Origin: Acrocarpospora catenulata
GTDB lineage: Bacteria > Actinomycetota > Actinomycetes > Streptosporangiales > Streptosporangiaceae
Length of the DNA: 64,000 bases
Assembly (NCBI RefSeq): GCF_018476525.1
Contig: NZ_JAHCST010000027.1
Coordinates: 1 to 64,000 of the forward strand
Direction: 5' to 3'
Shown here: positions 52,641 through 61,559 of the stretch, piece by piece
Layout: the number at the start of each line of letters is the position of its first letter
Numbering within the stretch: the stretch's first letter is position 1
The notes under the pieces: generated by a model
Told to the model about the DNA's origin: nothing
The model's input: the letters and a program-made list of their open reading frames with translations, nothing else
The model's database searches: none
Translations under genes and position numbers: made by a program

Positions 52641-53327
52641 ATGCGCATCAAGGTCAAGGACATCATGACCACCGAGGTCGTCACCGTCAGTGGGGACACC
52701 CCGTTCAAGGACGTCGCCGAGACGCTGCTCACCCACCGGGTGAGCGCGGTGCCCGTCGTGGACGAGGAGAACCGCCTGGTCGGCATCGTCTCCGAGGCCG
52801 ACCTGCTCCGCAAGGAGGAGTTCCGCGAGCACTACGCGGACGAGGGCTACCGGCAGCCGTGGCGGGTCCGGCTGCGCCACCGCCTGGCCCCCGAAGGCGC
52901 GCACCCCGCCGACAAGGCGGACGCCCGCACCGCCGCCGACCTCATGACGGCCCCCGCCTACGTCGTGCACCCCGAGTCCTCGGTCTCCACCGCCGCCCGC
53001 CTGCTGGACGAGTACGGCGTCAAACGCCTGGTGGTGGCCACCGAGAACGGCCCGGTGGCCGGCATCTTCAGCCGAAGCGACCTGCTGAAGGCCTTCGTCC
53101 GCGGTGACGCGGAGCTGGCCGAAGAGGTCCGGCAGGACGTGCTGCGGCGCTCGCTCTGGGTCGACACCGACGGCGTGGCGGTGCGCGTCGACCACGGGGT
53201 GGTCACCCTGAGCGGCGTCATCCCGCGCCGCAGCGACGCGGAGCTCGCGGTCAACCTGACCCACCGGATCAACGGCGTGGTCGACGTGATCGGCGAGTTG
53301 GAGTGGAAGGAGGACGACTCCCGTTAG
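52641..53327 (+). CDS. CBS-pair and BON domain protein (hypoxic response protein-like)
   Basis: This 228-aa protein has two CBS domains (VKDIMTTEVVTVSGDTPFKD, VSAVPVVDEENRLVGIVSEADLL; then AADLMTAPAYVVHPESS, VKRLVVATENGPVAGIFSRSDLL) and a C-terminal BON domain (DGVAVRVDHGVVTLSGVIPRRS). CBS pairs bind adenosyl ligands; BON domains may associate with membranes. Similar proteins belong to DosR/OsdR regulons (Hrm1 type). The start is ATG 52641, 41 bp after hsp20. Its terminator follows. Confidence 0.9.
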   Translation: MRIKVKDIMTTEVVTVSGDTPFKDVAETLLTHRVSAVPVVDEENRLVGIVSEADLLRKEEFREHYADEGYRQPWRVRLRHRLAPEGAHPADKADARTAADLMTAPAYVVHPESSVSTAARLLDEYGVKRLVVATENGPVAGIFSRSDLLKAFVRGDAELAEEVRQDVLRRSLWVDTDGVAVRVDHGVVTLSGVIPRRSDAELAVNLTHRINGVVDVIGELEWKEDDSR

Positions 53328-53341
53328 GTCCCATCGGAAAG

Positions 53342-53369
53342 GGCCCGCGACGGCGAACCGTCGCGGGCC
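53342..53369 (+). terminator. Strong hairpin terminator after the CBS-BON gene
   Basis: GGCCCGCGACGG (53342-53353) pairs perfectly with CCGTCGCGGGCC (53358-53369) across CGAA, followed by TT. It starts 14 bases past the stop. Confidence 0.85.
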
Positions 53370-53380
53370 TTCCGGGCGTT

Positions 53381-53396
53381 CAGTACGCTCGTACTG
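53381..53396. promoter_or_regulatory. Palindrome upstream of the NTF2-like gene
   Basis: CAGTACG-CT-CGTACTG is a perfect 16-bp palindrome 33 bp before GTG 53430. It has the size of a TetR/GntR-type operator, but no regulator gene is adjacent. Confidence 0.45.
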
Positions 53397-53429
53397 TCGT
53401 TCGATATTCGGCTGTCACGGGGGTTCCGA

Positions 53430-53828
53430 GTGGTGACCACTGACGAGCAGCGGATCCGCGCCCTGATCGAGCGTTGGGTCGCGGCGGTCCACAACGGCGA
53501 CCTGGACGGCGTCCTCGCCGACCACGCCGACGACATCGTGATGTTCGACGTGCCCCCGCCGTACGAGGGCGTGCGCGGCCGGGAGGCCTATCGCCGGGTG
53601 TGGCCCGATTTCTTCGAGTGGCAGCGGCAGGGCGCGTCGTTCGAGATCGACACGCTGGACGTCACCGCCGGGGACGATGTCGCCTTCGCCCACGCCCTGC
53701 TGCGCTGCGGAACTCCAAAGGATTTCACCGACAATCCAGACAACCGCCTGCGGCTGACCCTCGGCCTGCGCAAGGTGAACGGACACTGGGTGGTCACGCA
53801 CGAACACCACTCCTTCCCGCTCACCTGA
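53430..53828 (+). CDS. NTF2/SnoaL-like (DUF4440-type) protein
   Basis: This 132-aa single-domain protein has ALIERWVAAVHNGDLDGVLADHADDIVMFDVPPPYEGVRGREA-type content read as short blocks IRALIERW, NGDLDGVLA, VMFDVPPPYEGV and NGHWVVTHEHHSFPL. This is a ketosteroid isomerase-like fold of the stand-alone YybH/SnoaL type. The His pair near the end lines the pocket. The substrate is unknown. The start is GTG 53430. Convergent with the pectate lyase gene, 8 bp apart. Confidence 0.85.
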   Translation: MVTTDEQRIRALIERWVAAVHNGDLDGVLADHADDIVMFDVPPPYEGVRGREAYRRVWPDFFEWQRQGASFEIDTLDVTAGDDVAFAHALLRCGTPKDFTDNPDNRLRLTLGLRKVNGHWVVTHEHHSFPLT

Positions 53829-53836
53829 CACAGCGG

Positions 53837-55036
53837 CTACCGGTAGGTCAGGTCCGACGAGGAATAGACGCAGTTGGTCCCATCGGCCCCGGTCCCGACC
53901 TGGGTGGGTTCGGCGCCGGTGCTGTTGCCGTTGTACTTGCGGCAGATCACCATCGACCGGCCGGAGTCATTGACGATCGTGATCCCCGAGAACCGGGCGG
54001 TGTCGCCGTAGTTCACGTTGATGCCGGCCACCGTGTTCCCCGGCCGGGTCAGGGTGACGTTGCGGATCACCACATTGCGGCGGTACTGGGTCGAGCAGTT
54101 GCCGCAGGAGCGGTAGAACGTCCCGAAGTTGGTCGCCTGGAAGTTCTGGATGGTCAACGTCCCGGCGCCGTTGTGCTGGAAGATCTTGTCGCTGGCGGCG
54201 CGGGCGCCGCCCCCGTCGACCAGGAAGGTGGGCGTGCCGCTGCCGCGGAAGGTGGCGGCGTCCTCGCCCACGTCCTCCCACCACACGTTGCGCAGCGTGC
54301 ACGACCCGGCGCAGTGCACCCCGTCGCCGGCGGGTGCGCCGATGATGACGTTCTGCAGGGTGGCCCCGGCGGCGAGCTGGAACATCGGGTCCTGGCTCTC
54401 CTCCTGGCTGCCGTCGCCGATACAGCAGTAGCGGCGCATGCCGCCGTCGAAGGTGCCGGAGACCGGGATGGTGCCGTTGACGTTGACCTGGCCGGTCGGT
54501 GTCGGCCAGGTCCCTGCCGGGGGCGGCGTGACTGTCGGCGTCGGGGTCGGGGTCACCGTGGGTGTCGGGGTCGGCGTCCGGGTCGGGGTGGGCGTCGGCG
54601 AACTCGTGGTGACCCCGCCGGTGCAGGTCACGCCGTTGACCGCGAACGAGCCCGGCACCGGGTTGCTGCTGTTGTTCCAGCTGCCGTTGAAGCCGAACGA
54701 GGCCGAGGCGTTGGTCGCGAGGTTGCCGTTGTAGCTGAGATTCTCGGCGCGTACCGAACCGCCGCTCTGCGTGACCGTGGCGTTCCACGCCTGGGTGACC
54801 GTCTGCCCGGCGGTGAACGACCAGGTCATCACCCACGAGGTCAGCGGGTCGCCGACATTGGTGAGGGTGACGGTCGCGGAGAATCCGCCCGGCCACTGCG
54901 AGCCGATCGCGTAACTGACGCGGCACCCGACGGCCGCCTGCGCGGCGCCCGCCGTGGCCACGATGCCGACCGCGGCCGCGGTGGCCGCGCCCGCTGTGAA
55001 GATGTGCAGCGCCTTCCGGCGCCAACTGCGCAGCAT
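53837..55036 (-). CDS. Secreted pectate lyase (PL3) with N-terminal CBM2
   Basis: This 399-aa extracellular enzyme has a signal peptide (residues 1-35, ATAGAAQAAVG) and a family 2 carbohydrate-binding module (about 36-140: CRVSYAIGSQWPGGF, SWVMTWSFTAGQTV). A Pro/Thr linker (about 142-176) leads to a family 3 pectate lyase domain (about 182-399) with DGVHCAGSCTLRNVWWEDVG and DKIFQHNGAGTLTI, a short right-handed beta-helix needing calcium. It probably degrades de-esterified pectin while binding cellulose. The start is ATG 55036 with GGAGG upstream. Confidence 0.92.
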   Translation of the reverse strand: MLRSWRRKALHIFTAGAATAAAVGIVATAGAAQAAVGCRVSYAIGSQWPGGFSATVTLTNVGDPLTSWVMTWSFTAGQTVTQAWNATVTQSGGSVRAENLSYNGNLATNASASFGFNGSWNNSSNPVPGSFAVNGVTCTGGVTTSSPTPTPTRTPTPTPTVTPTPTPTVTPPPAGTWPTPTGQVNVNGTIPVSGTFDGGMRRYCCIGDGSQEESQDPMFQLAAGATLQNVIIGAPAGDGVHCAGSCTLRNVWWEDVGEDAATFRGSGTPTFLVDGGGARAASDKIFQHNGAGTLTIQNFQATNFGTFYRSCGNCSTQYRRNVVIRNVTLTRPGNTVAGINVNYGDTARFSGITIVNDSGRSMVICRKYNGNSTGAEPTQVGTGADGTNCVYSSSDLTYR

Positions 55037-55190
55037 GCTGCCTCCTGCTGCCGAGTGGGAACGTTAACAGGCAGCATCCGCGCCCCTGCGGAGCGCACGC
55101 CAATGAGCTGCGCTCTGTCCGTCGATCCACGCTGGTCAGCTGCTCGGCGGCCCTGAACATTTCAGCCCATTTATTGGGAAAGAAAACTAT
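55037..55190 (-). promoter_or_regulatory. Promoter region of the pectate lyase gene
   Basis: TTAACGTTCCC (about 55060-55070, minus strand) contains AACGTT with the central CG of LacI-family operators, and the left 30 bases before 55190 are unusually AT-rich. No full palindrome was seen. Confidence 0.3.
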
Positions 55191-56198
55191 TTAAATCATG
55201 AGGGTGGTGAGCAGGTCGTCCAGACTCACCAGCCCGATCACCTTTCCGGCGTCGTCGCGGACGAGCGCGAGCTGGCTGTGCGCGTCGCGCAGCCTGGTGA
55301 CGGTGTCGGACACCGTGGCCGTGGGCGGCACGGACGGCACCGGGTGGGCCAGGCGCAGGGCCGGGGCGGACGTGCCGCGCGCCCGGGCCAGGTAGGCGTC
55401 CCTGAGGTGGACGGCCCCGGCGGGGTCCTCGCCGTTCCAGGCGATCAGCCGTGTGCGTCCTGACCGCGCCGAAGCGTCGATCACCTCCTGCGGGGTGGCC
55501 GTCACCGGGACACCGACGATGTCGGCACGCTGGATGATCAGCGGCTCAATGGTGGCCGTCGGGGCGTTGAGGGCACGGCTGAGCACCCCGTGGTCCTCCG
55601 GTTCGATCAGCCCCAGCCGCCGTGACTCCTCGACCAGGTGCTGGAGTTGCTGCGGCGTACGCGGATTGTCCATCCCGTCGCGCGGGTGCACCCCGAACGC
55701 CTTGAGGATCAGGTCGCTGACCCCGTTCAGCACCCTCAGCAGCGGGCGCACCACGACGGTGAAACCCCGGAACGGCAGGGCCAGCGCGGTCGCCGAGCTC
55801 TCCGGGTGCGCGATCGCCCACGACTTGGGTGCCATCTCCCCGATGACCATGTGCAGGAAGGTCACCAGGCCGAGCGCGATGACGAACGCCACGGCGTGCG
55901 CGGCCGCCGACGGAAGGCCGAACTCCTCGAACAGCGGGGTCAGCGTGCCGGCGATGACGGGTTCCGACACCACGCCCAGGCCCAGGGAGCACAGGGTGAT
56001 GCCCAGCTGGGCGCCGGCCAGCATGAGGGACAACTCCTTGATGCCGGCGACCGCCGCGGCGGCGGCGCGGCTGCCCTGCGCGGCGGCCCGCTCAAGACGG
56101 TGCCGCTTGGCGGCCACCAGGGCGAACTCGGCGGCCACGAAGAACCCGTTGCCCACGAGCAGGGCCAGGGTGACCAGCAGTCCGGTGGTGAGGTTCAC
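55191..56198 (-). CDS. CNNM/CorC-type membrane protein (DUF21 plus CBS), partner subunit
   Basis: This 335-aa protein has an N-terminal DUF21/CNNM transmembrane domain (about residues 1-180: GLLVTLALLVGNGFFVAAEFALV, LAGAQLGITLCSLGLGVVSEP, HMVIGEMAPKSWAI) and a CBS pair (about 200-335). It lacks the C-terminal CorC_HlyC domain. Family members have been linked to Mg2+/Co2+ export. The start is GTG 56198, overlapping the upstream stop as GTGA; a longer frame to 56474 lies inside the neighbour. It forms a coupled pair with the 449-aa paralogue. Confidence 0.85.
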   Translation of the reverse strand: MNLTTGLLVTLALLVGNGFFVAAEFALVAAKRHRLERAAAQGSRAAAAAVAGIKELSLMLAGAQLGITLCSLGLGVVSEPVIAGTLTPLFEEFGLPSAAAHAVAFVIALGLVTFLHMVIGEMAPKSWAIAHPESSATALALPFRGFTVVVRPLLRVLNGVSDLILKAFGVHPRDGMDNPRTPQQLQHLVEESRRLGLIEPEDHGVLSRALNAPTATIEPLIIQRADIVGVPVTATPQEVIDASARSGRTRLIAWNGEDPAGAVHLRDAYLARARGTSAPALRLAHPVPSVPPTATVSDTVTRLRDAHSQLALVRDDAGKVIGLVSLDDLLTTLMI

Positions 56199-57544
56199 GG
56201 CAGCGGCTCCTCGTGGCGGTGCCGCGCGGGCGTCAGCCGTACCCGGGCGGGGACATGGCGGTCCAGGGTGAGCACCTCGATGTCGGCATGGGTGGGGGCG
56301 CCGCCGTCGAGCGTGGGCGGCAGGGCGACGGTGATGACGTCGCCGGGGACGGCGAAGCGGCCGAGCCGGTGCAGGATGAGGCCGGCGAGGGTGTCGTACT
56401 CGTCCTCGTCCGGCAGCTGGAGGTCGGTGGCCAGCGCGATCTCGTCGACCCGCAGGCCCGCGTCGAGCTCCCACCCGTCGTTCCCGCGGACGATCGCCGC
56501 CGCCTCGGCGTCGTTCTCGTCGGCGATCTCCCCGACCAGTTCCTCCGCGACGTCCTCCCAGGTGATCAGACCGGCCAGGCCGCCGTGCTCGTCCACGACG
56601 CAGGCGACCTCCTCCCCCCGGGTGTGCATCTGCGCGACGAGGTCGGGCAGCGCGGTCGAGAACGGCACGACCAGCGGCGGACGGGCGATGTCCCCGACGC
56701 GGGTTGCGGCCGCGACGCCCACGGGGACGGCGCTGAGCTCGCGCAGGCCGACCACGCCGACCACGTCGTCCAGCCGCTCACCGAGCACCGGATAGTGGGT
56801 GTGCCCGTGCCGGGCGATCAGCAGGTCCAGGTCGGGTACGGTCGCCGACGCGCTCACCGTGACCATGTCCACCCGGGGCACCATGACCTCGGCGGCGGTG
56901 TGCTCGGAGAATGCCAGGGCCCGCTCCAGCACGTCGGCCTGACTGCCCGGCAGGTGGCCGTGGCGCTCCGACTCGCCGATGATGTGGCCGAGCTCCTCCA
57001 GGGTGGCACCGTGGTGCAGTTCCTCGACCGGTTCGATGCCGGCCAGGCGGACGAGCCGGTTGGCCGCCGAGTCGAACAGCCTGATGATCGGCCCGGCGAT
57101 CATCAGGTAGACCAGCGTCGAACCGGCCAGGGCGCGGGCCAGGACCTCCGGCCTGGCCAGGGCGAGGTTCTTGGGCGCCAGCTCGCCGAGCACCATCTGG
57201 ATGACGGTCGCCAGGACGAAGCCGAGCGCCAGGGCGATCCCGCCGGTCATGCCGGACGGCACGCCGAGCGCGTCCAGACCCGGCTCGATCAGCTCCGCGA
57301 GGGCGGGTTTGGCGATGAAGCCGACGACCAGGGCGGTGACGGTGATGCCGAGCTGCGCCCCGGAGAGCATGAACGACAACCGCTCCATGACGCGGACCGC
57401 CTTGACGGCTTTCCGGTCGCCGGCTGCCGCCTGCTGGGAGAGCAGGAGCCGGTCGGCGCTGACGTAGGCGAACTCCTGGGCGACGAAGTATCCGGTCGCC
57501 AGGGTCAGGACGAAGATGGCCACCAGGCCGAGCGCGATGCTCAC
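56195..57544 (-). CDS. CNNM/CorC-type membrane protein (hemolysin family)
   Basis: This 449-aa protein has four membrane segments in a DUF21 domain (ALGLVAIFVLTLATGYFVAQEFAYVS, LSGAQLGITVTALVVGFIAKP, MVLGELAPKNLALARP), a CBS pair (about 215-345: VMVPRVDMVTVS, EEVACVVDEHGGLAGLITWED) and a C-terminal CorC_HlyC domain. It is probably a divalent-cation transport regulator or exporter at the plasma membrane. It overlaps the shorter paralogue by 4 bp. The start is ATG 57544. Confidence 0.88.
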   Translation of the reverse strand: MSIALGLVAIFVLTLATGYFVAQEFAYVSADRLLLSQQAAAGDRKAVKAVRVMERLSFMLSGAQLGITVTALVVGFIAKPALAELIEPGLDALGVPSGMTGGIALALGFVLATVIQMVLGELAPKNLALARPEVLARALAGSTLVYLMIAGPIIRLFDSAANRLVRLAGIEPVEELHHGATLEELGHIIGESERHGHLPGSQADVLERALAFSEHTAAEVMVPRVDMVTVSASATVPDLDLLIARHGHTHYPVLGERLDDVVGVVGLRELSAVPVGVAAATRVGDIARPPLVVPFSTALPDLVAQMHTRGEEVACVVDEHGGLAGLITWEDVAEELVGEIADENDAEAAAIVRGNDGWELDAGLRVDEIALATDLQLPDEDEYDTLAGLILHRLGRFAVPGDVITVALPPTLDGGAPTHADIEVLTLDRHVPARVRLTPARHRHEEPLP

Positions 57545-57630
57545 GCGGTCCTGCTCCTCCTGCGGATCGATCGAGGTACGCGAAGGGACGAACGATTCCG
57601 GTGTGTCTCAGGTGCCCGGTGAGACACAGA

Positions 57631-58785
57631 TCACTTCTGCTTCTCCGCCAGGAGGTCGGCGAACAGGCGCTCCCACCGGGGCATGACCTGCTCCGGCGTG
57701 TACTCCTGCGCCGTCCGCAGCGCCGCCGCCCCCAGCCGGGCCCGGAGCGCGGGATCCTCGATCAGGCGCCCGACCGCGCGGGCCAGGGCCACCACATCCC
57801 GGTGGGGCACCAGGAGGCCGTTGACGCCGTCCTCAATGATGTCGGCGGGGCCGGTCGGGCAGTCGAAGGCGGCGACGGCCAGGCCGTGGCCCATCGCCTC
57901 CAGCATCACCATCGGCAGGCCCTCGAACCGCGAGCTCAGCACATAGATGGAGGAGTCGGCCAGTTCCCGATCCAAGGTCGTGGTACGGCCCCGCAGCCGG
58001 ATCGCCGCCGGATCGGCGTTCTGGTCGATCAGCCCCTGGAACCGCTCCTTGCGCGGCCCCTCCCCGAAGATGTCCAGCGTCCACCCGGGGTGCTCACGCG
58101 CCACCAGGTCGAACGCCGAGATCAGCATGTCGAAGCCCTTCTGCGGATACAGCCGCCCGGCCGCGATCGCGCGCGGGTTGACCAGCTCGGCACGCTTACG
58201 TTCGTGGATGCTGACCGCGTTGGGGATCTGGACGGTCCGCAGCCCGGGGGCGGCGCGCTCGTAGTCGGCCTGGTCGGTCCTGGTCAGCACGGCGACCACG
58301 TCGAGCTTGGCGTAGTGGCGGTGGATGGCCCTGCGTACGGGGTCCTTGTGGGTGCCGAGGTTGAGGTGCTCCTGGCCGACCTTGACGACCTGCGGGGCGG
58401 CGTACCGCGCGGAGACGAGGTTGAGCGCGGGCCGGGTGGTGACGAGGATCCCGTCGGTCAGGCCCCGGACGTACTCGACGACGGCCTTCTCCACCTGCGG
58501 CGTGAAGTAGCGGGCGGCGAACTCCCCGGCGGGCACCACCTTGCCGCGCACCCTGCGCATCACCCGCTCCCCCAGCGTCGGGTCCGAGCGGCCGGCACGC
58601 TCGTCGACGACGGCGCTGAGCTTCACGCGGGGGTCTAGGGCGAACTGCGGTTTGGTACGGCGCCGGACGGCGCTGACGATCTCGACGTCGTGCCCTCGGG
58701 CGGCCATGGCGTTGGCCTGGGCGAAGACGGTTCTGATGGTGCCGCCCATGCCGTAGGCGTGGAGCAGCATGTACCGGATCCTCAT
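57631..58785 (-). CDS. Family 4 glycosyltransferase
   Basis: This 384-aa GT-B retaining glycosyltransferase has an N-terminal acceptor domain (HAYGMGGTIRTVFAQANAMAARG) and a C-terminal nucleotide-sugar domain with IAAGRLYPQKGFDMLISAF, DIFGEGP and the EX7E motif in SRFEGLPMVMLEAMGHGL. GQEHLNLGTHKDPVRRAIHRHY in the middle is typical of teichuronic or cell-surface polysaccharide transferases of actinobacteria. Donor and acceptor are unknown. The start is ATG 58785. Confidence 0.88.
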   Translation of the reverse strand: MRIRYMLLHAYGMGGTIRTVFAQANAMAARGHDVEIVSAVRRRTKPQFALDPRVKLSAVVDERAGRSDPTLGERVMRRVRGKVVPAGEFAARYFTPQVEKAVVEYVRGLTDGILVTTRPALNLVSARYAAPQVVKVGQEHLNLGTHKDPVRRAIHRHYAKLDVVAVLTRTDQADYERAAPGLRTVQIPNAVSIHERKRAELVNPRAIAAGRLYPQKGFDMLISAFDLVAREHPGWTLDIFGEGPRKERFQGLIDQNADPAAIRLRGRTTTLDRELADSSIYVLSSRFEGLPMVMLEAMGHGLAVAAFDCPTGPADIIEDGVNGLLVPHRDVVALARAVGRLIEDPALRARLGAAALRTAQEYTPEQVMPRWERLFADLLAEKQK

Positions 58786-58875
58786 GTGACCGGCGGGGCG
58801 TGAACGCGGAGCAAGCTTCTCATCCCCGCACCCTATGGAGGCCGTCTTAGAAAACTCTGAGACCAGACCCGCGGC

Positions 58876-60210
58876 CTAGGCCGCTGCCTCGTCATCCGGT
58901 TCCGGCGACGTGGCGGTCGTGAGCCGTACCTGGGTGATGGCGAGGCGTTCGGTGGCGGTCACCTCGATGCGCCAGCCCTCCACGGTCACCCGCTCGCCGG
59001 GGCCGGTGGGGATCCGCCCCAGCTCGGCCAGGACCAGCCCGGCCACGGTGGTGTAGTCGCCGTCACTGCGCCGTTCCAGATGTACGCCGAGGTCGGGCAG
59101 GTCGTGCAGGGGGAACCCGCCGGGCAGCAGCATGCTGCCGTCCGCCTCGTGCCGCACGCTCTGGATGTCGCGGTCGGTCTCGTCATAGATCTCGCCGACG
59201 ACCTCCTCCAGGAGGTCCTCCAGGGTGACGATGCCGTCGACGACGCCGTGCTCGTCCACGACCAGGGCGAACTGCTGGTGTTCCGCCTTGAAGCGGCGCA
59301 GCGCGTCCGCGACCGGCAGGCTGTCGGGGAGCAGCATGGCGGGGCGGACGACGCCGGCCACGGTGACGGTCTCCTGCGGGTCCTCGGCGGTACGGGTGTC
59401 CGGGTCGGTGGCGGTCAGCAGGTCACGCAGGCTGGTGATGCCGAGGGTGTCGTCCAGGCCACCGACGCGTACCACGGGCGCGCGGGAGTGCCCGGAGGCG
59501 GCCAGCAGGCGGGCGGCCGCGTCGGCCGGGGTGTCGGCGGGGAGGGTGAAGACCTTCCGCCGGGGGACCAGCACCTCGCGCAGGATCCGGTCGGTGATCT
59601 CCACCGCGCCGGAGATGATCATCCGCTGTTCCTGGGTGAAGCCGCGGTGGCCGGCGATCAGGTCGCGGATCTCCTCCGAGCTCATCTCCTCCCGGTGCAG
59701 GGCGGGGTCCCCGCCCATCAGCCGGACCGCCACGTCGGTGGCCTTGCCCAGCGCCCACACCACCGGCCTGGACAGGGTGGCCAGCAGGCTGAGCGGCCGG
59801 GCGACCAGCAGCGCCCAGGTCTCGGCCCGCTGCATCGCCACCCGCTTGGGCGCCAGCTCGCCGAAGACCAGCGTCAGGAAGGTCAGCACCAGGGTCACCA
59901 GCACGATCGCCGCCGGCCCCGCGGCGTCCCCGAGGAAGGACAGCAGTGGCGCCACCGGCTCCGACAGCGCGACCGCGGCGGTCGCCGAGGCCAGGAACCC
60001 GGCCAGGGTGATGCCGATCTGGATGGTGGCCAGGAACTGGTTGGGGTCACGGGCCAGCCGGGCCAGGATCCGGCCACCGCCGCCCCGCTGTTCCAGCCGC
60101 CGGAGCTGGCCTTCGCGCAGCGAGATCAGCGCGAGCTCGCTCCCGGCGAAGACGGCGTTGAGCACGATGAGCACGACGACCAGACCAAGCTGGAACCCAT
60201 AGCCGCCCAC
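58876..60210 (-). CDS. Third CNNM/CorC-type membrane protein
   Basis: This 444-aa protein has the same domain order as the 449-aa paralogue: DUF21 membrane domain (QLGLVVVLIVLNAVFAGSEL, IQIGITLAGFLASATAAVAL, GELAPKRVAMQRAETW), CBS pair (about 210-345: VLVPRRKVFTLPADTPAD, QQFALVVDEHGVVDGIVTLED) and CorC_HlyC domain (about 360-430). It is separated from the pair by the glycosyltransferase gene. The start is GTG 60210. Likely role: divalent cation homeostasis. Confidence 0.88.
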   Translation of the reverse strand: MGGYGFQLGLVVVLIVLNAVFAGSELALISLREGQLRRLEQRGGGGRILARLARDPNQFLATIQIGITLAGFLASATAAVALSEPVAPLLSFLGDAAGPAAIVLVTLVLTFLTLVFGELAPKRVAMQRAETWALLVARPLSLLATLSRPVVWALGKATDVAVRLMGGDPALHREEMSSEEIRDLIAGHRGFTQEQRMIISGAVEITDRILREVLVPRRKVFTLPADTPADAAARLLAASGHSRAPVVRVGGLDDTLGITSLRDLLTATDPDTRTAEDPQETVTVAGVVRPAMLLPDSLPVADALRRFKAEHQQFALVVDEHGVVDGIVTLEDLLEEVVGEIYDETDRDIQSVRHEADGSMLLPGGFPLHDLPDLGVHLERRSDGDYTTVAGLVLAELGRIPTGPGERVTVEGWRIEVTATERLAITQVRLTTATSPEPDDEAAA

Positions 60211-60546
60211 AGAACAGACTCCTCGAACAAAGATGTGCGCAGACGGCGCCGGAACACGCTCCGCAGGTGACGGCAGTCAGCCGGGGAGGCACCCGGCCCG
60301 GTACTGCACTCGTCCACGAGACTCCGTTCTCACACCTGCGGTGATTGCCGTTGTAGCACGGAAACGGGTGGATTGTCGTATTGGTTCCCGAGTGCTCTTT
60401 GGAAAACACCCACCACGTGATGAAGGTCGCACGCCGGTACAGCCATCGGGACAGGCCTTCCTGACCGCGGGAACCGGCCCCCCGCGTTGATCGTTAACGT
60501 CGGCGGCCATGCCCATCAGCATTCCTTCGACAGGGAGAAACAAGAC
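60211..60546. promoter_or_regulatory. Divergent region upstream of the Spo0M-like gene
   Basis: This 336-bp stretch has no gene. On the plus strand GGAAC (60470-60474) is followed after exactly 18 nt by GTT (60493-60495), a SigR/SigH-like promoter pattern that would start RNA near 60503, 44 nt before GTG 60547. AGGGAG at about 60532-60537 is the ribosome-binding site. Confidence 0.5.
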
Positions 60547-61554
60547 GTGGTCTTCAAACGCATGCTGGGTGCCTTCGGCGTCGGCGCGCCCTCGGTGGAC
60601 ACCGTGCTGTCCACCCCGCGCATCCAGCCGGGCCAGACGCTGACCGGCCAGGTCCGGCTGTCTGGCGGCGACTTCGACGCGGGCATCGAACACCTCACCC
60701 TGGCCCTGGTGGCCCGGGTGGAGATCGAGCACGGCGACGCCGAGCGCGACGGTCTCAGCGAGTTCGCCCGCGTCCAGGTCTCCGGCCCGTTCACCCTGGC
60801 CAAGGGTGAGCAGCGGACGATCGACTTCCAGCTCCCCGTGCCGTGGGAGACGCCGATCAGCCACATCGGCGGCCAGCCGCTGGCCGGGATGGCGGTGGGC
60901 GTGCGTACCGAGCTGGCCATCGCCCAGGCCGTCGACAAGGGCGACCTGGACATGGTGACGGTGGAGCCGCTGCCGTCCCAGCTACGCGTGCTGCAGTCGC
61001 TGCTGAACCTCGGTTTCCACTTCAAGTCCGCCGACCTGGAAGCCGGGCACCTCTACGGGATTCACCAGGAACTGCCGTTCTACCAGGAGATCGAGTTCTA
61101 TCCGCCCCCGCAGCACGCCGGTTTCGTCGGCGAACTGGAGCTCACCTTCGTCGCCACGCCGTACGCGCTGGAGGTGATCCTGGAGGCCGACAAGGGGGCC
61201 GGCCGCTACTCCGGGGACGCGATCGGCCGTTTCTCGCTCAGCCACGACGACGCGCTGCGCACCGACTGGTCCAGCGAACTCGACCGCTGGCTGACGGGTC
61301 TGGCCTCCTTCGGTCACCCCGGTGGACATTACGGCGAGCCCCACGGATACGGGTACGGGGGCGAGCATGGTCACCACCCGCAGTACGGTCACCACGACCC
61401 CCACTACCAGGAGCAGCACCGCAGCGGCCCGGGCTGGGGCACCGTGGCCGCGGCCGGCGCCGCCGGTGTGGTCGGTGGCCTGGTCGCCGGCGAGATCATC
61501 GAAGAGATCTTCGAGGGTGACGAAGAAGAAGAAGAGGAAAGCGGCGACTGGTAA
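60547..61554 (+). CDS. Spo0M/SpoOM-family arrestin-like protein with His-rich and acidic tail
   Basis: This 335-aa protein is of the sporulation-control Spo0M family. Residues about 1-245 form two arrestin-like beta-sandwiches (VDTVLSTPRIQPGQTLTGQV, HLTLALVARVEIEHGD, GEQRTIDFQLPVPWETPI, EFYPPPQHAG). Then come a His/Gly/Tyr-rich stretch (about 258-300), a small-residue hydrophobic segment (GTVAAAGAAGVVGGLVAGEI) and an acidic tail (EGDEEEEEESGDW). The tail is unlike the core and could bind metal or membranes. Bacillus Spo0M affects sporulation and division. The start is GTG 60547 after AGGGAG; a longer start at 60487 is less likely. Confidence 0.85.
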   Translation: MVFKRMLGAFGVGAPSVDTVLSTPRIQPGQTLTGQVRLSGGDFDAGIEHLTLALVARVEIEHGDAERDGLSEFARVQVSGPFTLAKGEQRTIDFQLPVPWETPISHIGGQPLAGMAVGVRTELAIAQAVDKGDLDMVTVEPLPSQLRVLQSLLNLGFHFKSADLEAGHLYGIHQELPFYQEIEFYPPPQHAGFVGELELTFVATPYALEVILEADKGAGRYSGDAIGRFSLSHDDALRTDWSSELDRWLTGLASFGHPGGHYGEPHGYGYGGEHGHHPQYGHHDPHYQEQHRSGPGWGTVAAAGAAGVVGGLVAGEIIEEIFEGDEEEEEESGDW

Positions 61555-61559
61555 CAGAT

